A stretch of DNA of 64,000 nucleotides from NCBI GenBank assembly GCA_900541505.1, contig UQKK01000004.1, forward strand, positions 62,001-126,000, read 5' to 3'. The DNA comes from an uncultured Ruminococcus sp. Its GTDB lineage: Bacteria > Bacillota > Clostridia > Lachnospirales > Lachnospiraceae. A program made the translations under genes and the position numbers. The notes beneath the pieces are model-generated. The model was not told where the DNA came from, ran no database searches, and saw nothing but the letters and a program-made list of their open reading frames with translations. Positions 9,535 through 17,129 of this stretch are shown here, piece after piece. Each line of letters starts with the position of its first letter. Position 1 is the stretch's first letter.

Positions 9535-9553
9535 TTTAACATATCTTTAACAG
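9535..9553 (-). promoter_or_regulatory. Pho-box-like direct repeat upstream of the phosphate carrier
   Basis: On the strand of the carrier gene the bases read CTGTTAAAGATATGTTAAA: two TGTTAAA half-sites with an 11-bp period and a 4-bp AT-rich spacer, the geometry of PhoB/PhoP boxes. The target would be the Na/Pi cotransporter starting at 9331. The match is to the consensus only; no PhoPR genes are in the window. Confidence 0.4.
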
Positions 9554-9570
9554 AAAGAACAGCCCTTTGA

Positions 9571-9605
9571 TAAAAAGGGCGAAGTGCTTACCGTAACACT
9601 TCGCC
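9571..9605 (-). terminator. Rho-independent terminator of the abi transcript
   Basis: Perfect 9-bp stem GGCGAAGTG / CACTTCGCC (9578-9586 with 9597-9605), loop of 10 nt, followed on the minus strand by CTTTTTA. It ends transcription coming from the Abi-family gene. There is no T-run on the plus side. Confidence 0.85.
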
Positions 9606-9610
9606 GAAAG

Positions 9611-9644
9611 CCTAACCGATTTGAGCATAATGTGCTTGATTAGG
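9611..9644 (-). ncRNA. Structured hairpin between abi stop and terminator (candidate ncRNA part)
   Basis: Lower stem CCTAA / TTAGG (9611-9615 with 9640-9644) enclosing a second stem AGCA / TGCT (9624-9627 with 9633-9636) with unpaired flanks, lying directly before the terminator. It would be transcribed with the HEPN gene. Some AbiF-family genes are known to be accompanied by a conserved RNA; whether this is such an RNA is inference. Confidence 0.35.
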
Positions 9645-9676
9645 TCTGCCTTATAGTTTATGTTTCATATCAGATT

Positions 9677-10585
9677 TTAAACACTTAAATGTGTTTTCCA
9701 ATCCTCCGGAAGATTCATTGCTGTAAGGCGAATAACGCGCTTATCATCCTCAAACAACTGCTCCAGCCCATCAGTAAATATCTTCCACTCCTCATCCGAT
9801 ACCCTTAAATATTTCATAGCAAGTAAAATCTGATAGAGCCCATTATGAACCGGTGGAGGTGTAATTTTATCAATATCCAGTATCTCAGGAGTTGTATGTA
9901 TTGTTCTGTTATATATCCTGGAATTGTGTGCACACATATTGCGCAATACCGCAACACTCTGCACCCAGGATGCCAACATCTTTTGTGATGGACTTACTCT
10001 ATTCCCTTTTGGGGAAATGTATTGATAATTTCCTGCCAGGACTGTATACGCACTTCCTTTACCAGTCTTAAGATTTTTGATAATTTTTGACAAAGTCCCG
10101 AAAGAAAGCACTTCTGCTGCCGCCCATACCGGTACTTCCCCTTCATGGTTTTCAAAATTATGTTGAATGAACACATCATTAGAACGGGCTATTTCCGAAG
10201 CTACAACTGACATATTCTGCCAGTATCTCTTTTTGTCTTTAAAAATTGAGGAATCCTGTAAAATCAACGCTTCTTTATAAACCAACAGCGCTTCCACCAA
10301 CCTGACTCTCAATGCAACTTCTATTTTAGAAATCATTGAAAAAATCATATCCGAGAGCTTTTGGTCGAAACGATATAGCTTCAGAATATCTTCAAATTTT
10401 GTCCCCGGAATATATTTTTTTGCGGCATTGTCATAAAGTTGAAATGAGTATCCTCTTAATCGGTAATATCCGATTGTTGTCAGTGCGTTTTTCACCTCAT
10501 CATGAGAAGCAATCTCCATACCTGCATCAACATAAGTTTGAATCTGCTCTTCTACTGTTAAAATTTGCTTAGGATATCGATACAT
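9677..10585 (-). CDS. Abi family protein (Abi_2, AbiF/AbiD type) with HEPN ribonuclease motif
   Basis: 302-aa member of the Abi_2 (PF07751) abortive-infection family. The N-terminal part has the family pattern YPKQILTVEEQI and IGYYRLRGYSFQLY (residues 38-51), then IEVALRVRLVEAL (88-100). The HEPN RNase motif R-N-x3-H is intact as Arg215-Asn216-Met-Cys-Ala-His220, followed by SRIYNR. Known for the family: phage-triggered RNA cleavage causing growth arrest, and ancestry close to Cas13. I choose the ATG at 10585, which has GGGGGC 5 nt upstream and the family-typical start MYRYPKQ; the longer ATG at 10627 lies inside the structured leader. Single-gene transcript with its own strong promoter and terminator. 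Confidence 0.88.
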   Translation of the reverse strand: MYRYPKQILTVEEQIQTYVDAGMEIASHDEVKNALTTIGYYRLRGYSFQLYDNAAKKYIPGTKFEDILKLYRFDQKLSDMIFSMISKIEVALRVRLVEALLVYKEALILQDSSIFKDKKRYWQNMSVVASEIARSNDVFIQHNFENHEGEVPVWAAAEVLSFGTLSKIIKNLKTGKGSAYTVLAGNYQYISPKGNRVSPSQKMLASWVQSVAVLRNMCAHNSRIYNRTIHTTPEILDIDKITPPPVHNGLYQILLAMKYLRVSDEEWKIFTDGLEQLFEDDKRVIRLTAMNLPEDWKTHLSV

Positions 10586-10656
10586 AAAAAGCCCCCGAAA
10601 ATATAAAAGTCCCACCGGGTTGCGCATGATAAATCAGAGGCGTGGTAGGATCTGTT
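10586..10656 (-). ncRNA. Foldable leader RNA of the abi gene (candidate RNA antitoxin)
   Basis: About 70 nt between the predicted transcription start and the abi ATG. Arms TCCTACC and GGTGGGA (minus-strand reading; 10644-10650 and 10610-10616) pair over 7 bp with one G-U. A nested CGC / GCG and UGA / UCA hairpin lies inside. The AACCC at 10617-10621 can pair with GGGGG at 10592-10596, giving a pseudoknot that would also cover the ribosome site. A T5 run follows immediately before the ATG, so the leader could also be released as a short RNA. The fold is by eye. Confidence 0.45.
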
Positions 10657-10662
10657 AAGTTT

Positions 10663-10690
10663 ATTATACACAGTCAGATATACTTGTCAA
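10663..10690 (-). promoter_or_regulatory. Consensus promoter of the abi leader
   Basis: TTGACA (10685-10690), 16-nt spacer, TATAAT (10663-10668) on the minus strand: both hexamers are perfect sigma-A matches. The start is expected near 10656. Such a strong promoter in front of a toxin-like gene fits abundant synthesis of the leader RNA. Confidence 0.8.
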
Positions 10691-10700
10691 GCTGTCTCAC

Positions 10701-10729
10701 TTGAAAACACCGCTTTATTCTGCTAAAAT
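10701..10729 (+). promoter_or_regulatory. Promoter of pduL
   Basis: TTGAAA (10701-10706), 17-nt spacer, extended -10 TGC-TAAAAT (TAAAAT at 10724-10729), divergent from the abi promoter; the two -35 boxes are only 10 bp apart. The untranslated leader is short, about 20 nt. Confidence 0.65.
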
Positions 10730-10757
10730 TGTCTAAGTATTGTTTGAGGAGGGAGCC

Positions 10758-11399
10758 ATGAATCTGAAAATACCGATTGAGACATCCGCCAGACATATTC
10801 ATTTGTCCAAGGAGGATTTTGAAACTTTATTTGGTCCCGGTGCACGCCCCACCTATGTGAAGGAATTAAGCCAGCCGGGACAATATGCATGCAAAGAGCG
10901 CGTGACCGTGGCAGGTCCGAAAGGGCGTTTTGAAAAGGTCATTGTTTTGGGACCCTGCCGCAGCAGCACCCAGGTGGAGATTTCTGTTACCGATGCAAGA
11001 CGTCTGGGAATCCAGAGTGTCATCCGGCAATCCGGCGACATAGAGGGCACTCCGGGATGTCTGCTCATAGGACCCAAAGGACAAGTCGAACTGGAAAAAG
11101 GTGTCATTGTCGCCAAACGGCATATCCACATGAACCCTGTCGATGCCATCCGTGCTCATGTCAAGGACAATGACATTGTCTTTGTCATCACTACCAGCTA
11201 TGAGCGTTCTCTTATCTTCTCCGATGTGGTAGTCCGGGTCAGCCCGTCTTTTTCCCTTGCCATGCATGTGGACACGGACGAGGCGAACGCTTTTGCCAAT
11301 GAAGACAATCCGACAGGGGTTATTTTAAAACTGTTCAACGGACATACCTACAGTCTGCAAACCTGGGCGGACGAACTACAAGCGGGAATCGACCGGTAG
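10758..11399 (+). CDS. pduL: Phosphate propanoyltransferase PduL
   Basis: Interconverts acyl-CoA plus phosphate with acyl phosphate plus CoA; in clostridia it also serves as the phosphotransacetylase for acetate formation. 213 aa. The two PF06130 halves each carry a zinc-binding His pair: SARHIHLS (His13, His15) and AKRHIHMNP (His122, His124); VLGPCRSSTQVE near residue 63-75 is also conserved. The ATG at 10758 has GGAGGGAG 3 to 8 nt upstream; a TTG further up in frame is less likely. No other propanediol or microcompartment genes are nearby, so a role in general acyl-CoA metabolism is more likely than a shell-enclosed one. Confidence 0.92.
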   Translation: MNLKIPIETSARHIHLSKEDFETLFGPGARPTYVKELSQPGQYACKERVTVAGPKGRFEKVIVLGPCRSSTQVEISVTDARRLGIQSVIRQSGDIEGTPGCLLIGPKGQVELEKGVIVAKRHIHMNPVDAIRAHVKDNDIVFVITTSYERSLIFSDVVVRVSPSFSLAMHVDTDEANAFANEDNPTGVILKLFNGHTYSLQTWADELQAGIDR

Positions 11400-11485
11400 C
11401 CGGGTATTCTGCAGACGTTTTTATCTGTATGTGAGGAAAATTTTCCGCATTGCGAAACACTATATGAGGAGGGACCTTTGGTCTT

Positions 11486-12403
11486 ATGTTTACACTGATT
11501 TTTTCACAACTTATGAAAATGTTTTTTATCATGCTGCTTGCTTTTGTGTGCTACCGCATCAAGCTGATTGGTCAGGAAGGCAACCGCGCAGTCTCCAACC
11601 TGCTTTTGCTGGTCGTGAATCCCTGCGTCATCCTCACTGTATATCAGACAGAGTACGATGCCAGGCTGGTGCATGGACTTCTGCTTGCTTTTGCCGCAGC
11701 ATGTGCTACCCACCTTCTTGCCATCCTCGCCGCGAATCTTTTCGTGCCCGCCAAAGACAACCCGGATTACTGTATCGAACGCTACAGCGCGGTCTATTCC
11801 AACTGCGGATTTATTGGGATTCCACTTATCTACAGTGTGCTCGGAGATGAAGGGGTGTTTTATCTTACCGCCTATATCACCCTTTTCAATGTATTTTCCT
11901 GGACCCATGGGCTGGGGCTGATGGAAAAGGGGTTCCACCTCAAAGGGTTAAAAGAAGGGCTTCTCTCCCCTGTCATCCTGTCCACTGCTGCAGCACTGAT
12001 TTTGTTTTTTACAAGGATTCGAATACCGGGAGTCCTTTTGGATTCCATGACTTATGTGGCGGATATGAACACACCGCTCGCCATGATGGTCGCCGGTTTT
12101 TCTGTAGCGCAGGCTGATTTGAAACGGCTCTTTACCACTTTTCGCATATACCGTGCCTCGGTTTTAAAGCTGCTTCTCATCCCCCTGCTCACAGTGGGAC
12201 TTTTCGCCATTTTTCCGGTCCCCCACGCTGTGGCGTACACCATTCTCATTGCCGCAGCCTGTCCCACCGCTACCACAGGGACTATGATGGCAATCCGTTA
12301 TCATCAAAATTACACTTACGCTTCGGAAATCTTTGCCTTTTCCACCATAGTGTCGATTTTCACTATTCCCATTATCATATGGGCAGCGGGCTTTGTCATA
12401 TAA
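11486..12403 (+). CDS. AEC family transporter (auxin efflux carrier superfamily)
   Basis: 305-aa membrane carrier with about ten hydrophobic helices in two halves (PF03547, Mem_trans). Family marks include NCGFIGIPLIYSVLGDEG (near 108-125), LLLVVNPCVI (near 39-48), and a late ACPTATTGTMMA segment. Members export or take up organic anions such as malate or malonate; the substrate here cannot be read from sequence. The ATG lies about 12 nt after GAGGAGGG. It follows pduL by 86 bp on the same strand and could be cotranscribed, which would fit export of an organic acid, but that is inference. Confidence 0.85.
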   Translation: MFTLIFSQLMKMFFIMLLAFVCYRIKLIGQEGNRAVSNLLLLVVNPCVILTVYQTEYDARLVHGLLLAFAAACATHLLAILAANLFVPAKDNPDYCIERYSAVYSNCGFIGIPLIYSVLGDEGVFYLTAYITLFNVFSWTHGLGLMEKGFHLKGLKEGLLSPVILSTAAALILFFTRIRIPGVLLDSMTYVADMNTPLAMMVAGFSVAQADLKRLFTTFRIYRASVLKLLLIPLLTVGLFAIFPVPHAVAYTILIAAACPTATTGTMMAIRYHQNYTYASEIFAFSTIVSIFTIPIIIWAAGFVI

Positions 12404-12419
12404 TCTTTATAGGCGTGCT

Positions 12420-12482
12420 GCCCTTTGCACACTGACGCTAAATGAATCTTGTATAAATGGTTAGCGCTCGTATACAAAGGGC
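12420..12482. repeat. Imperfect 63-nt inverted repeat
   Basis: Outer arms GCCCTTTG / CAAAGGGC (12420-12427 with 12475-12482, perfect) and inner arms CGCTAA / TTAGCG (12436-12441 with 12461-12466, perfect), separated by partly matching 8-nt segments; about 17 of 22 positions pair. It sits between the AEC carrier and the glycosyltransferase gene. No T-run follows on either strand, so it is not a normal terminator; it resembles a small palindromic mobile element. Confidence 0.5.
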
Positions 12483-12537
12483 AATACTAATTAAAACACA
12501 TAAAAACGTAAACACAAAGAAATGAGACTTCTATCAT

Positions 12538-13680
12538 ATGAATGTATTGATTTTATCCTGCAACACCGGAGAAGGGCATAATTATGCCGGAAGAGCGCTG
12601 AAAGAATGTATCCAGTCCCACGCGGATTACGCAGAGATGCTGGATATCATGCTCCTGAAGGGGAAACTCACCTCACGCCTGGTAGGAGGCGCATATGTGG
12701 GTATCGTAAAGCATGCGCCCCACCTGTTCCATCTGCTCTACAAAGCGGGTTCTCTTGTGAGTTCCCAGAAAAGGAAATCCCCGGTCTATTATGCCAACGC
12801 TCTGCTCGCCCGCGCTCTGAAAAAATATCTGGACGAGCACGATTTTGATGTCATCGTGACCGTCCATCTTTTCGCAGCAGAGACTCTCACCTATATGAAA
12901 CAGAAAGACATGCTCACTCAAAAGGTCGTCGCCGTGGAAACAGACTATACCTGTATTCCCTTCTGGGAAGAAACCCGGTGTGACGCCTATGTCATCCCCC
13001 ATCCGTCTTTAATCGGAGAATTTGAAGACAGAGGGCTTCCCGCGGATAAGCTGAAACCTTACGGCATCCCCGTTCGCAGAGCCTTCTCTCTGCCGGGGAA
13101 CAGAGCGCGTGCCAGAGAAATCTGCCGCATCCCAAAGGACGCTCACGTTTATCTCATCATGAGCGGCAGCATGGGATTTGGAAAAGTCCCCTTTTTTGTC
13201 GCTGAATTACTGAAATCTATCTCGCCGGATGAATATATCATCGTCATCTGCGGAAATAATAAAAGACTGCGCCGGCTTTTACAGAAATCATTCCGTCATT
13301 GCTCCAATGTGCGGATACTTGGCTATACGGAACACATTTCTGCTTACATGGATGCCTGCGATGTCCTCTTTACCAAACCGGGAGGACTCACCAGCACAGA
13401 GGCTGCCGTCAAGGAGGTGCCTATCGTGCATACCCGCCCCATCCCCGGCTGTGAGACGCGCAATCTCACCTTCTTCACCTCTCATGGTCTTTCTCTGTCT
13501 TCCCGAAAGTTCTACGGGCAGATTCATGCCGGAGAAAGTCTTTTGAAAGATGAAGCACTCAAAGCTTCCATGAGAACAGCGCAGCGGGAGTTCATCCCCA
13601 AAGACGCAGCAGAAAAGACTTATCAGCTTCTGCGTGAGCTTTCCGCTCCTGAAAACATTTTCTCGGAGGGTACGCTTTAA
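12538..13680 (+). CDS. MGDG-synthase-like glycosyltransferase (GT28)
   Basis: 380-aa GT-B enzyme related to UgtP/MGD synthases, which transfer glucose or galactose from UDP-sugar to diacylglycerol on the inner membrane face. The N-terminal half fits PF06925 (LILSCNTGEGHNYAGRAL at 4-21; VVAVETDYTCIPFW near 130). The C-terminal nucleotide-binding half has LIMSGSMGFGK (near 204), ILGYTEHISAYMDACDVLFTKPGGLTSTEA (written here in pieces: ILGYTEHI, DVLFTKPGG, TSTEA). No membrane helix is predicted. The plsY-like gene follows by 24 bp, so the pair probably makes membrane glycolipids. The ribosome site is weak (GAAATGAGA). Confidence 0.88.
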   Translation: MNVLILSCNTGEGHNYAGRALKECIQSHADYAEMLDIMLLKGKLTSRLVGGAYVGIVKHAPHLFHLLYKAGSLVSSQKRKSPVYYANALLARALKKYLDEHDFDVIVTVHLFAAETLTYMKQKDMLTQKVVAVETDYTCIPFWEETRCDAYVIPHPSLIGEFEDRGLPADKLKPYGIPVRRAFSLPGNRARAREICRIPKDAHVYLIMSGSMGFGKVPFFVAELLKSISPDEYIIVICGNNKRLRRLLQKSFRHCSNVRILGYTEHISAYMDACDVLFTKPGGLTSTEAAVKEVPIVHTRPIPGCETRNLTFFTSHGLSLSSRKFYGQIHAGESLLKDEALKASMRTAQREFIPKDAAEKTYQLLRELSAPENIFSEGTL

Positions 13681-13704
13681 CCCCGCAAAGAAAGGAAACA
13701 CGCT

Positions 13705-14313
13705 ATGTCAGATTCTATTTTTTTCATCCTTATCGGCTATCTCTCAGGCAGCATCCTGTATGCCAGGATTCTCCCCAAACACTTCTGCGGCATCGATGTC
13801 TGTGAGGTCGGGGAAGACAAAAATCCCGGCGTCTATAATGCTTTTTCCTGCGCGGGGATAAAGATAGGGATACCTGTTCTCCTTTTAGAACTCGCCAAAG
13901 GATTTCTCCCTGTCTTTTTCGCCATGCGTATGCTCCATCCCAATGCTCCTCTGTTCTGCCTCATTCTGGCTGCCCCCGTTATCGGTCATGCTTTTCCGCT
14001 CTTTCAGGTAAAACACGGCGGCAAGGCTATCGCAGTCTCCTTTGGGTGCCTGCTGGGACTCTATCCGGTTCTGGACCCGCTATTCTGCCTTGTATTTTTC
14101 TACCTGCTGTTTTCCGTGGTGGTCGTTTTAGAGCCCCATCTGTTTCGCAGCGTAGTGACATTTACCTGTTTCGCTCTCGCCTGCGCGCGCACGGTTCCGA
14201 TACCGTCCGTGATATACGGTACCCTCCTCATCTCCGCCACAGTTGTCCTGAAACATTGCGCCAGGTATAAAAAAGAACCTCTCCGCGTCCATTTTCTACT
14301 GTGGAATAGGTAA
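13705..14313 (+). CDS. PlsY-like glycerol-3-phosphate acyltransferase
   Basis: 202-aa polytopic membrane protein of PF02660, which uses acyl-phosphate to acylate glycerol-3-phosphate. The family motifs are visible but degenerate: GYLSGSILYARIL (residues 9-21), EDKNPGVYNAF (near 37-47, replacing the usual R-x-x-N-P-G-x-T-N), and GHAFPLFQVKHGGKAIA (near 94-110). The loss of the usual Gly-Ser/Arg around the NPG motif suggests a divergent paralogue, not the main PlsY. An AAAGGAAA site precedes the ATG. It follows the glycolipid synthase gene by 24 bp; a joint role in a specialised lipid is inferred from this pairing. Confidence 0.8.
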   Translation: MSDSIFFILIGYLSGSILYARILPKHFCGIDVCEVGEDKNPGVYNAFSCAGIKIGIPVLLLELAKGFLPVFFAMRMLHPNAPLFCLILAAPVIGHAFPLFQVKHGGKAIAVSFGCLLGLYPVLDPLFCLVFFYLLFSVVVVLEPHLFRSVVTFTCFALACARTVPIPSVIYGTLLISATVVLKHCARYKKEPLRVHFLLWNR

Positions 14314-14346
14314 GCACAGGATGAATGATTGAGAATATCTCCGGTC

Positions 14347-14982
14347 TTATCGGTCTCTTTCCTCCCATTTATGGTAAATTGCTTCCAGCGCATCCGCCAC
14401 TCCGTCTATCCCCAGGAGGCTGGCATTGAATACCATGGCAGTCCCTTCGATGCTGCCCCACTCTCTGCCCGTGCGCGCCTCGTAGTACAGCCGTCTCTCC
14501 CGGTCAATCTTCTTTATCTTATCCCACGCCTGCTTTTCTTCCAGCTTGTAAATCTTCATAATGCGCCGTATCCGGTCTTCTTTGTACGCATAGATGAATG
14601 CATTGATGCAGTTCGAGTAGTCGCCCAGTATATAGTCGGCGCACCTTCCCACAAAGATGCAGGGTCCTTGTTCGGCAAATTTTTGTATCAATGCTTCCTG
14701 TACACGGTAAACCCGCTCACTTAACGGAGTCCCGCTCTCTTCGCCGCTCATGAACGCCGTGTAATCACCGCTATTTACCACATAGGCGGAAAGGAAGCGC
14801 CCCAGCATGGTCTCATCCACCTTTGAGGCATCCTCATCGCTGATTTTGAGCTGCTGCGCTGCCATACGGATGAGATTATGGTCATAGAGTGGAATCTGAA
14901 GTCTCTCAGACAGCAGGTTCCCCACCGCATGTCCGCCGCTGCCGAACTGTCTGCCAATAGTAATAATTGTATGCTCTGTCAT
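14347..14982 (-). CDS. Cytidylate kinase-like family protein
   Basis: 211-aa P-loop kinase-like protein (PF13189). The N terminus ITIGRQFGSGGHAVGNLL (residues 6-23) holds a modified Walker A (GSGGHAVG in place of GxxGxGK[ST]), then LYDHNLIRMAAQ and ERVYRVQEALIQKFA and IFVGRCADYIL typical of the family. The missing P-loop lysine is normal for this family. Substrate is unknown. It is convergent with the plsY-like gene (34 bp apart). RBS AGGAGGGG precedes the ATG. Confidence 0.88.
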   Translation of the reverse strand: MTEHTIITIGRQFGSGGHAVGNLLSERLQIPLYDHNLIRMAAQQLKISDEDASKVDETMLGRFLSAYVVNSGDYTAFMSGEESGTPLSERVYRVQEALIQKFAEQGPCIFVGRCADYILGDYSNCINAFIYAYKEDRIRRIMKIYKLEEKQAWDKIKKIDRERRLYYEARTGREWGSIEGTAMVFNASLLGIDGVADALEAIYHKWEERDR

Positions 14983-15080
14983 GTGAACCCCTCCTTTATC
15001 AAACGATTTTTACGCTGTTTTTCTCCTACCTCTATTATACATAAATTTTCTGAATAATACATGTATTTTCTGCTTTTGTA

Positions 15081-17129
15081 TCATAAATTTCTATTTCCAC
15101 TGACAATGGTGTAGTATTCTCTTGAGGTCACCACGTACACGATAATATAGAACAGGGTAAATCCCAGATAGCATGCCCCGGTTACTCCGAGTAAAAGCTT
15201 TTTATCCGTCACGGAGAACAGTACAAGGAGCTTGGAGATAAGCGGAAAGGCGAATGCTGTGTGCACTCCCGCCGCGATGAGGGGCAGGAAAAATACCGTC
15301 AGCACCTGGGAATTGATGCTCTGCCGGATTTCCTTTTGCTTCATGCCCACTTTCCGCAGGATATCAAATCTGCCCTCATCCTCGTATCCTTCCGAAATCT
15401 GCTTGTAATACATAATCAACACTGTCCCGAATACGAAAATGATTCCCAGCAGGATTCCCAAAAAGAACAGTCCGCCAAACAGACCATAGAAACCTGCCCG
15501 CTCATAGGCGACGCTTTCCACCATCACTTCCGGGAAGGTGGTATCTGCCCGATACAATCCCTGCAGTTCTCCCACGATTTCTTCTGAAATTTCCTTTTGC
15601 TCTTCATCATCACAGTTTAAATCAAATCCCCAGTATGTGTGAATTTCTGATTGATTCTTTCCGAAAATCTCTGCCTGTCCTTCATTTATCTGTTCCATGA
15701 CGCTTTCATCCTTCACAAATAAAAACAGTGAAGACATAATCTGCTGCGCATCGACCCCATTGGAGACAAACTCCGGCACCACTTCTTTTACCTTCCAGGT
15801 ACCGCCTCCTTCTATCGTGATGGTATCGTAATCATATTCGGAAGCATTTCCATTCTCCCCGAATTTTGTAGTGTAGATGATGACTTCATCGGAATCAAGT
15901 GTCTTCTCCTCGCCTGTGATACGATTGTAATCATCGAGGGAGATGATAAATAACTGCCGTACATTTTCGTATAGCTCCATTCCCACATCCACTTTGGAAG
16001 AATCCAACATGATTTCGTCGCCTTTCTGTAATCCTCCGATATCCAGAATTTCATAGTCCAGCACTGCCTCCGGCTGTACTTCATGCTTTTCCAGTACCTC
16101 CTCTGCCGCCTCGCGGACCGGTTCTACATATGCCTCATCTGTGCTGGGAATTTCCAACACAATATTTCTCGGATAACGGTCCCGCAGGCTGTCCTCCGCT
16201 CCAATGTACAGACACGCTGTCGAGGAGACAACAACCAGCACCATGGTAGAAAGGATACAGATGGAAGCCAGCCCTGAACCATTTCGTTTCATCCGGTATA
16301 CCATGGAGGAGAGGGAGACAAAATGCTTCGTCTTATAATAATAGCTCTTATTCTTCTGCAAAAGTCTGCAAAATGTGACCGAACCAGCGATAAACAAAAG
16401 ATACGTTGCCGCGATTACCATAATCACTGCCACAAAAAACCAAATGAGCGCTGTCATCGGCTCCTCAATGGATAACGCCAGATAATATGCCCCGCCAAGG
16501 GTCACTGCTCCTAATATGGCGAGCACCCAATTGGCTTTAGGCGGTTTTTCTCCCACATTTTCGCTCTGCAGCAATTCTACCGGACGGGAGCGGTAAATGT
16601 GGAAGAGCATGCGCACCATGATAAGGAAAAAAATGGCCGCGAACAGTGACACTGTCATCATGACTGCTTTTCCATCAATATGCATAGAAAATCCCGCCTG
16701 TCCTCCCATAATTCTGACACAGATAACGTCTGCCCCTTTGGAGAGCAGAAAACCTGCGATAATTCCCGCAGCTACAGAAAAAACGGCTGTGATGAGGTTC
16801 TCCCAGACAAGTATTTTCACCAGATTGCGTTTTCCCATCCCCAGAATATGGTACAGCCCAAACTCCTTTTTTCTCCTGCGGATGAGAAAGGAATTGGTAT
16901 AATATAAAAAGATGAGAGCAAAAAATCCGATGACTCCGCATCCCAGTCCCAGCATGGACTGCATCGCCTCCCCGCCCGGTATCTCGCGGAACTCACCGCT
17001 CATCGCCAGAAAATTGATGATATAGAACATCATCACCATGCAGATGCAGGTCAGGATATAAGGATAATACATTTTTTTATTTTTCGTGATGCCTGTCAGG
17101 GCAAGTTTAAAGTAAAATCCGATTTTCAT
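15081..17129 (-). CDS. bceB: BceB-type ABC transporter permease
   Basis: 682-aa permease of an antimicrobial-peptide resistance (Bce-type) ABC system. Ten predicted helices with the defining large extracellular loop between helices 7 and 8 (about residues 310-540, rich in acidic residues), then FtsX-like helices at the C end. These permeases act both in detoxification of peptides such as bacitracin or lantibiotics and as the flux sensor for the partner kinase. It overlaps the ATPase gene by 4 nt. Which peptide is recognised cannot be read from sequence. Confidence 0.92.
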   Translation of the reverse strand: MKIGFYFKLALTGITKNKKMYYPYILTCICMVMMFYIINFLAMSGEFREIPGGEAMQSMLGLGCGVIGFFALIFLYYTNSFLIRRRKKEFGLYHILGMGKRNLVKILVWENLITAVFSVAAGIIAGFLLSKGADVICVRIMGGQAGFSMHIDGKAVMMTVSLFAAIFFLIMVRMLFHIYRSRPVELLQSENVGEKPPKANWVLAILGAVTLGGAYYLALSIEEPMTALIWFFVAVIMVIAATYLLFIAGSVTFCRLLQKNKSYYYKTKHFVSLSSMVYRMKRNGSGLASICILSTMVLVVVSSTACLYIGAEDSLRDRYPRNIVLEIPSTDEAYVEPVREAAEEVLEKHEVQPEAVLDYEILDIGGLQKGDEIMLDSSKVDVGMELYENVRQLFIISLDDYNRITGEEKTLDSDEVIIYTTKFGENGNASEYDYDTITIEGGGTWKVKEVVPEFVSNGVDAQQIMSSLFLFVKDESVMEQINEGQAEIFGKNQSEIHTYWGFDLNCDDEEQKEISEEIVGELQGLYRADTTFPEVMVESVAYERAGFYGLFGGLFFLGILLGIIFVFGTVLIMYYKQISEGYEDEGRFDILRKVGMKQKEIRQSINSQVLTVFFLPLIAAGVHTAFAFPLISKLLVLFSVTDKKLLLGVTGACYLGFTLFYIIVYVVTSREYYTIVSGNRNL

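Noticed and set aside
10740..11399. Propanediol-utilisation microcompartment locus around pduL
   Set aside because: No shell proteins, dehydratase or aldehyde dehydrogenase genes nearby; pduL alone is used widely as phosphotransacetylase.
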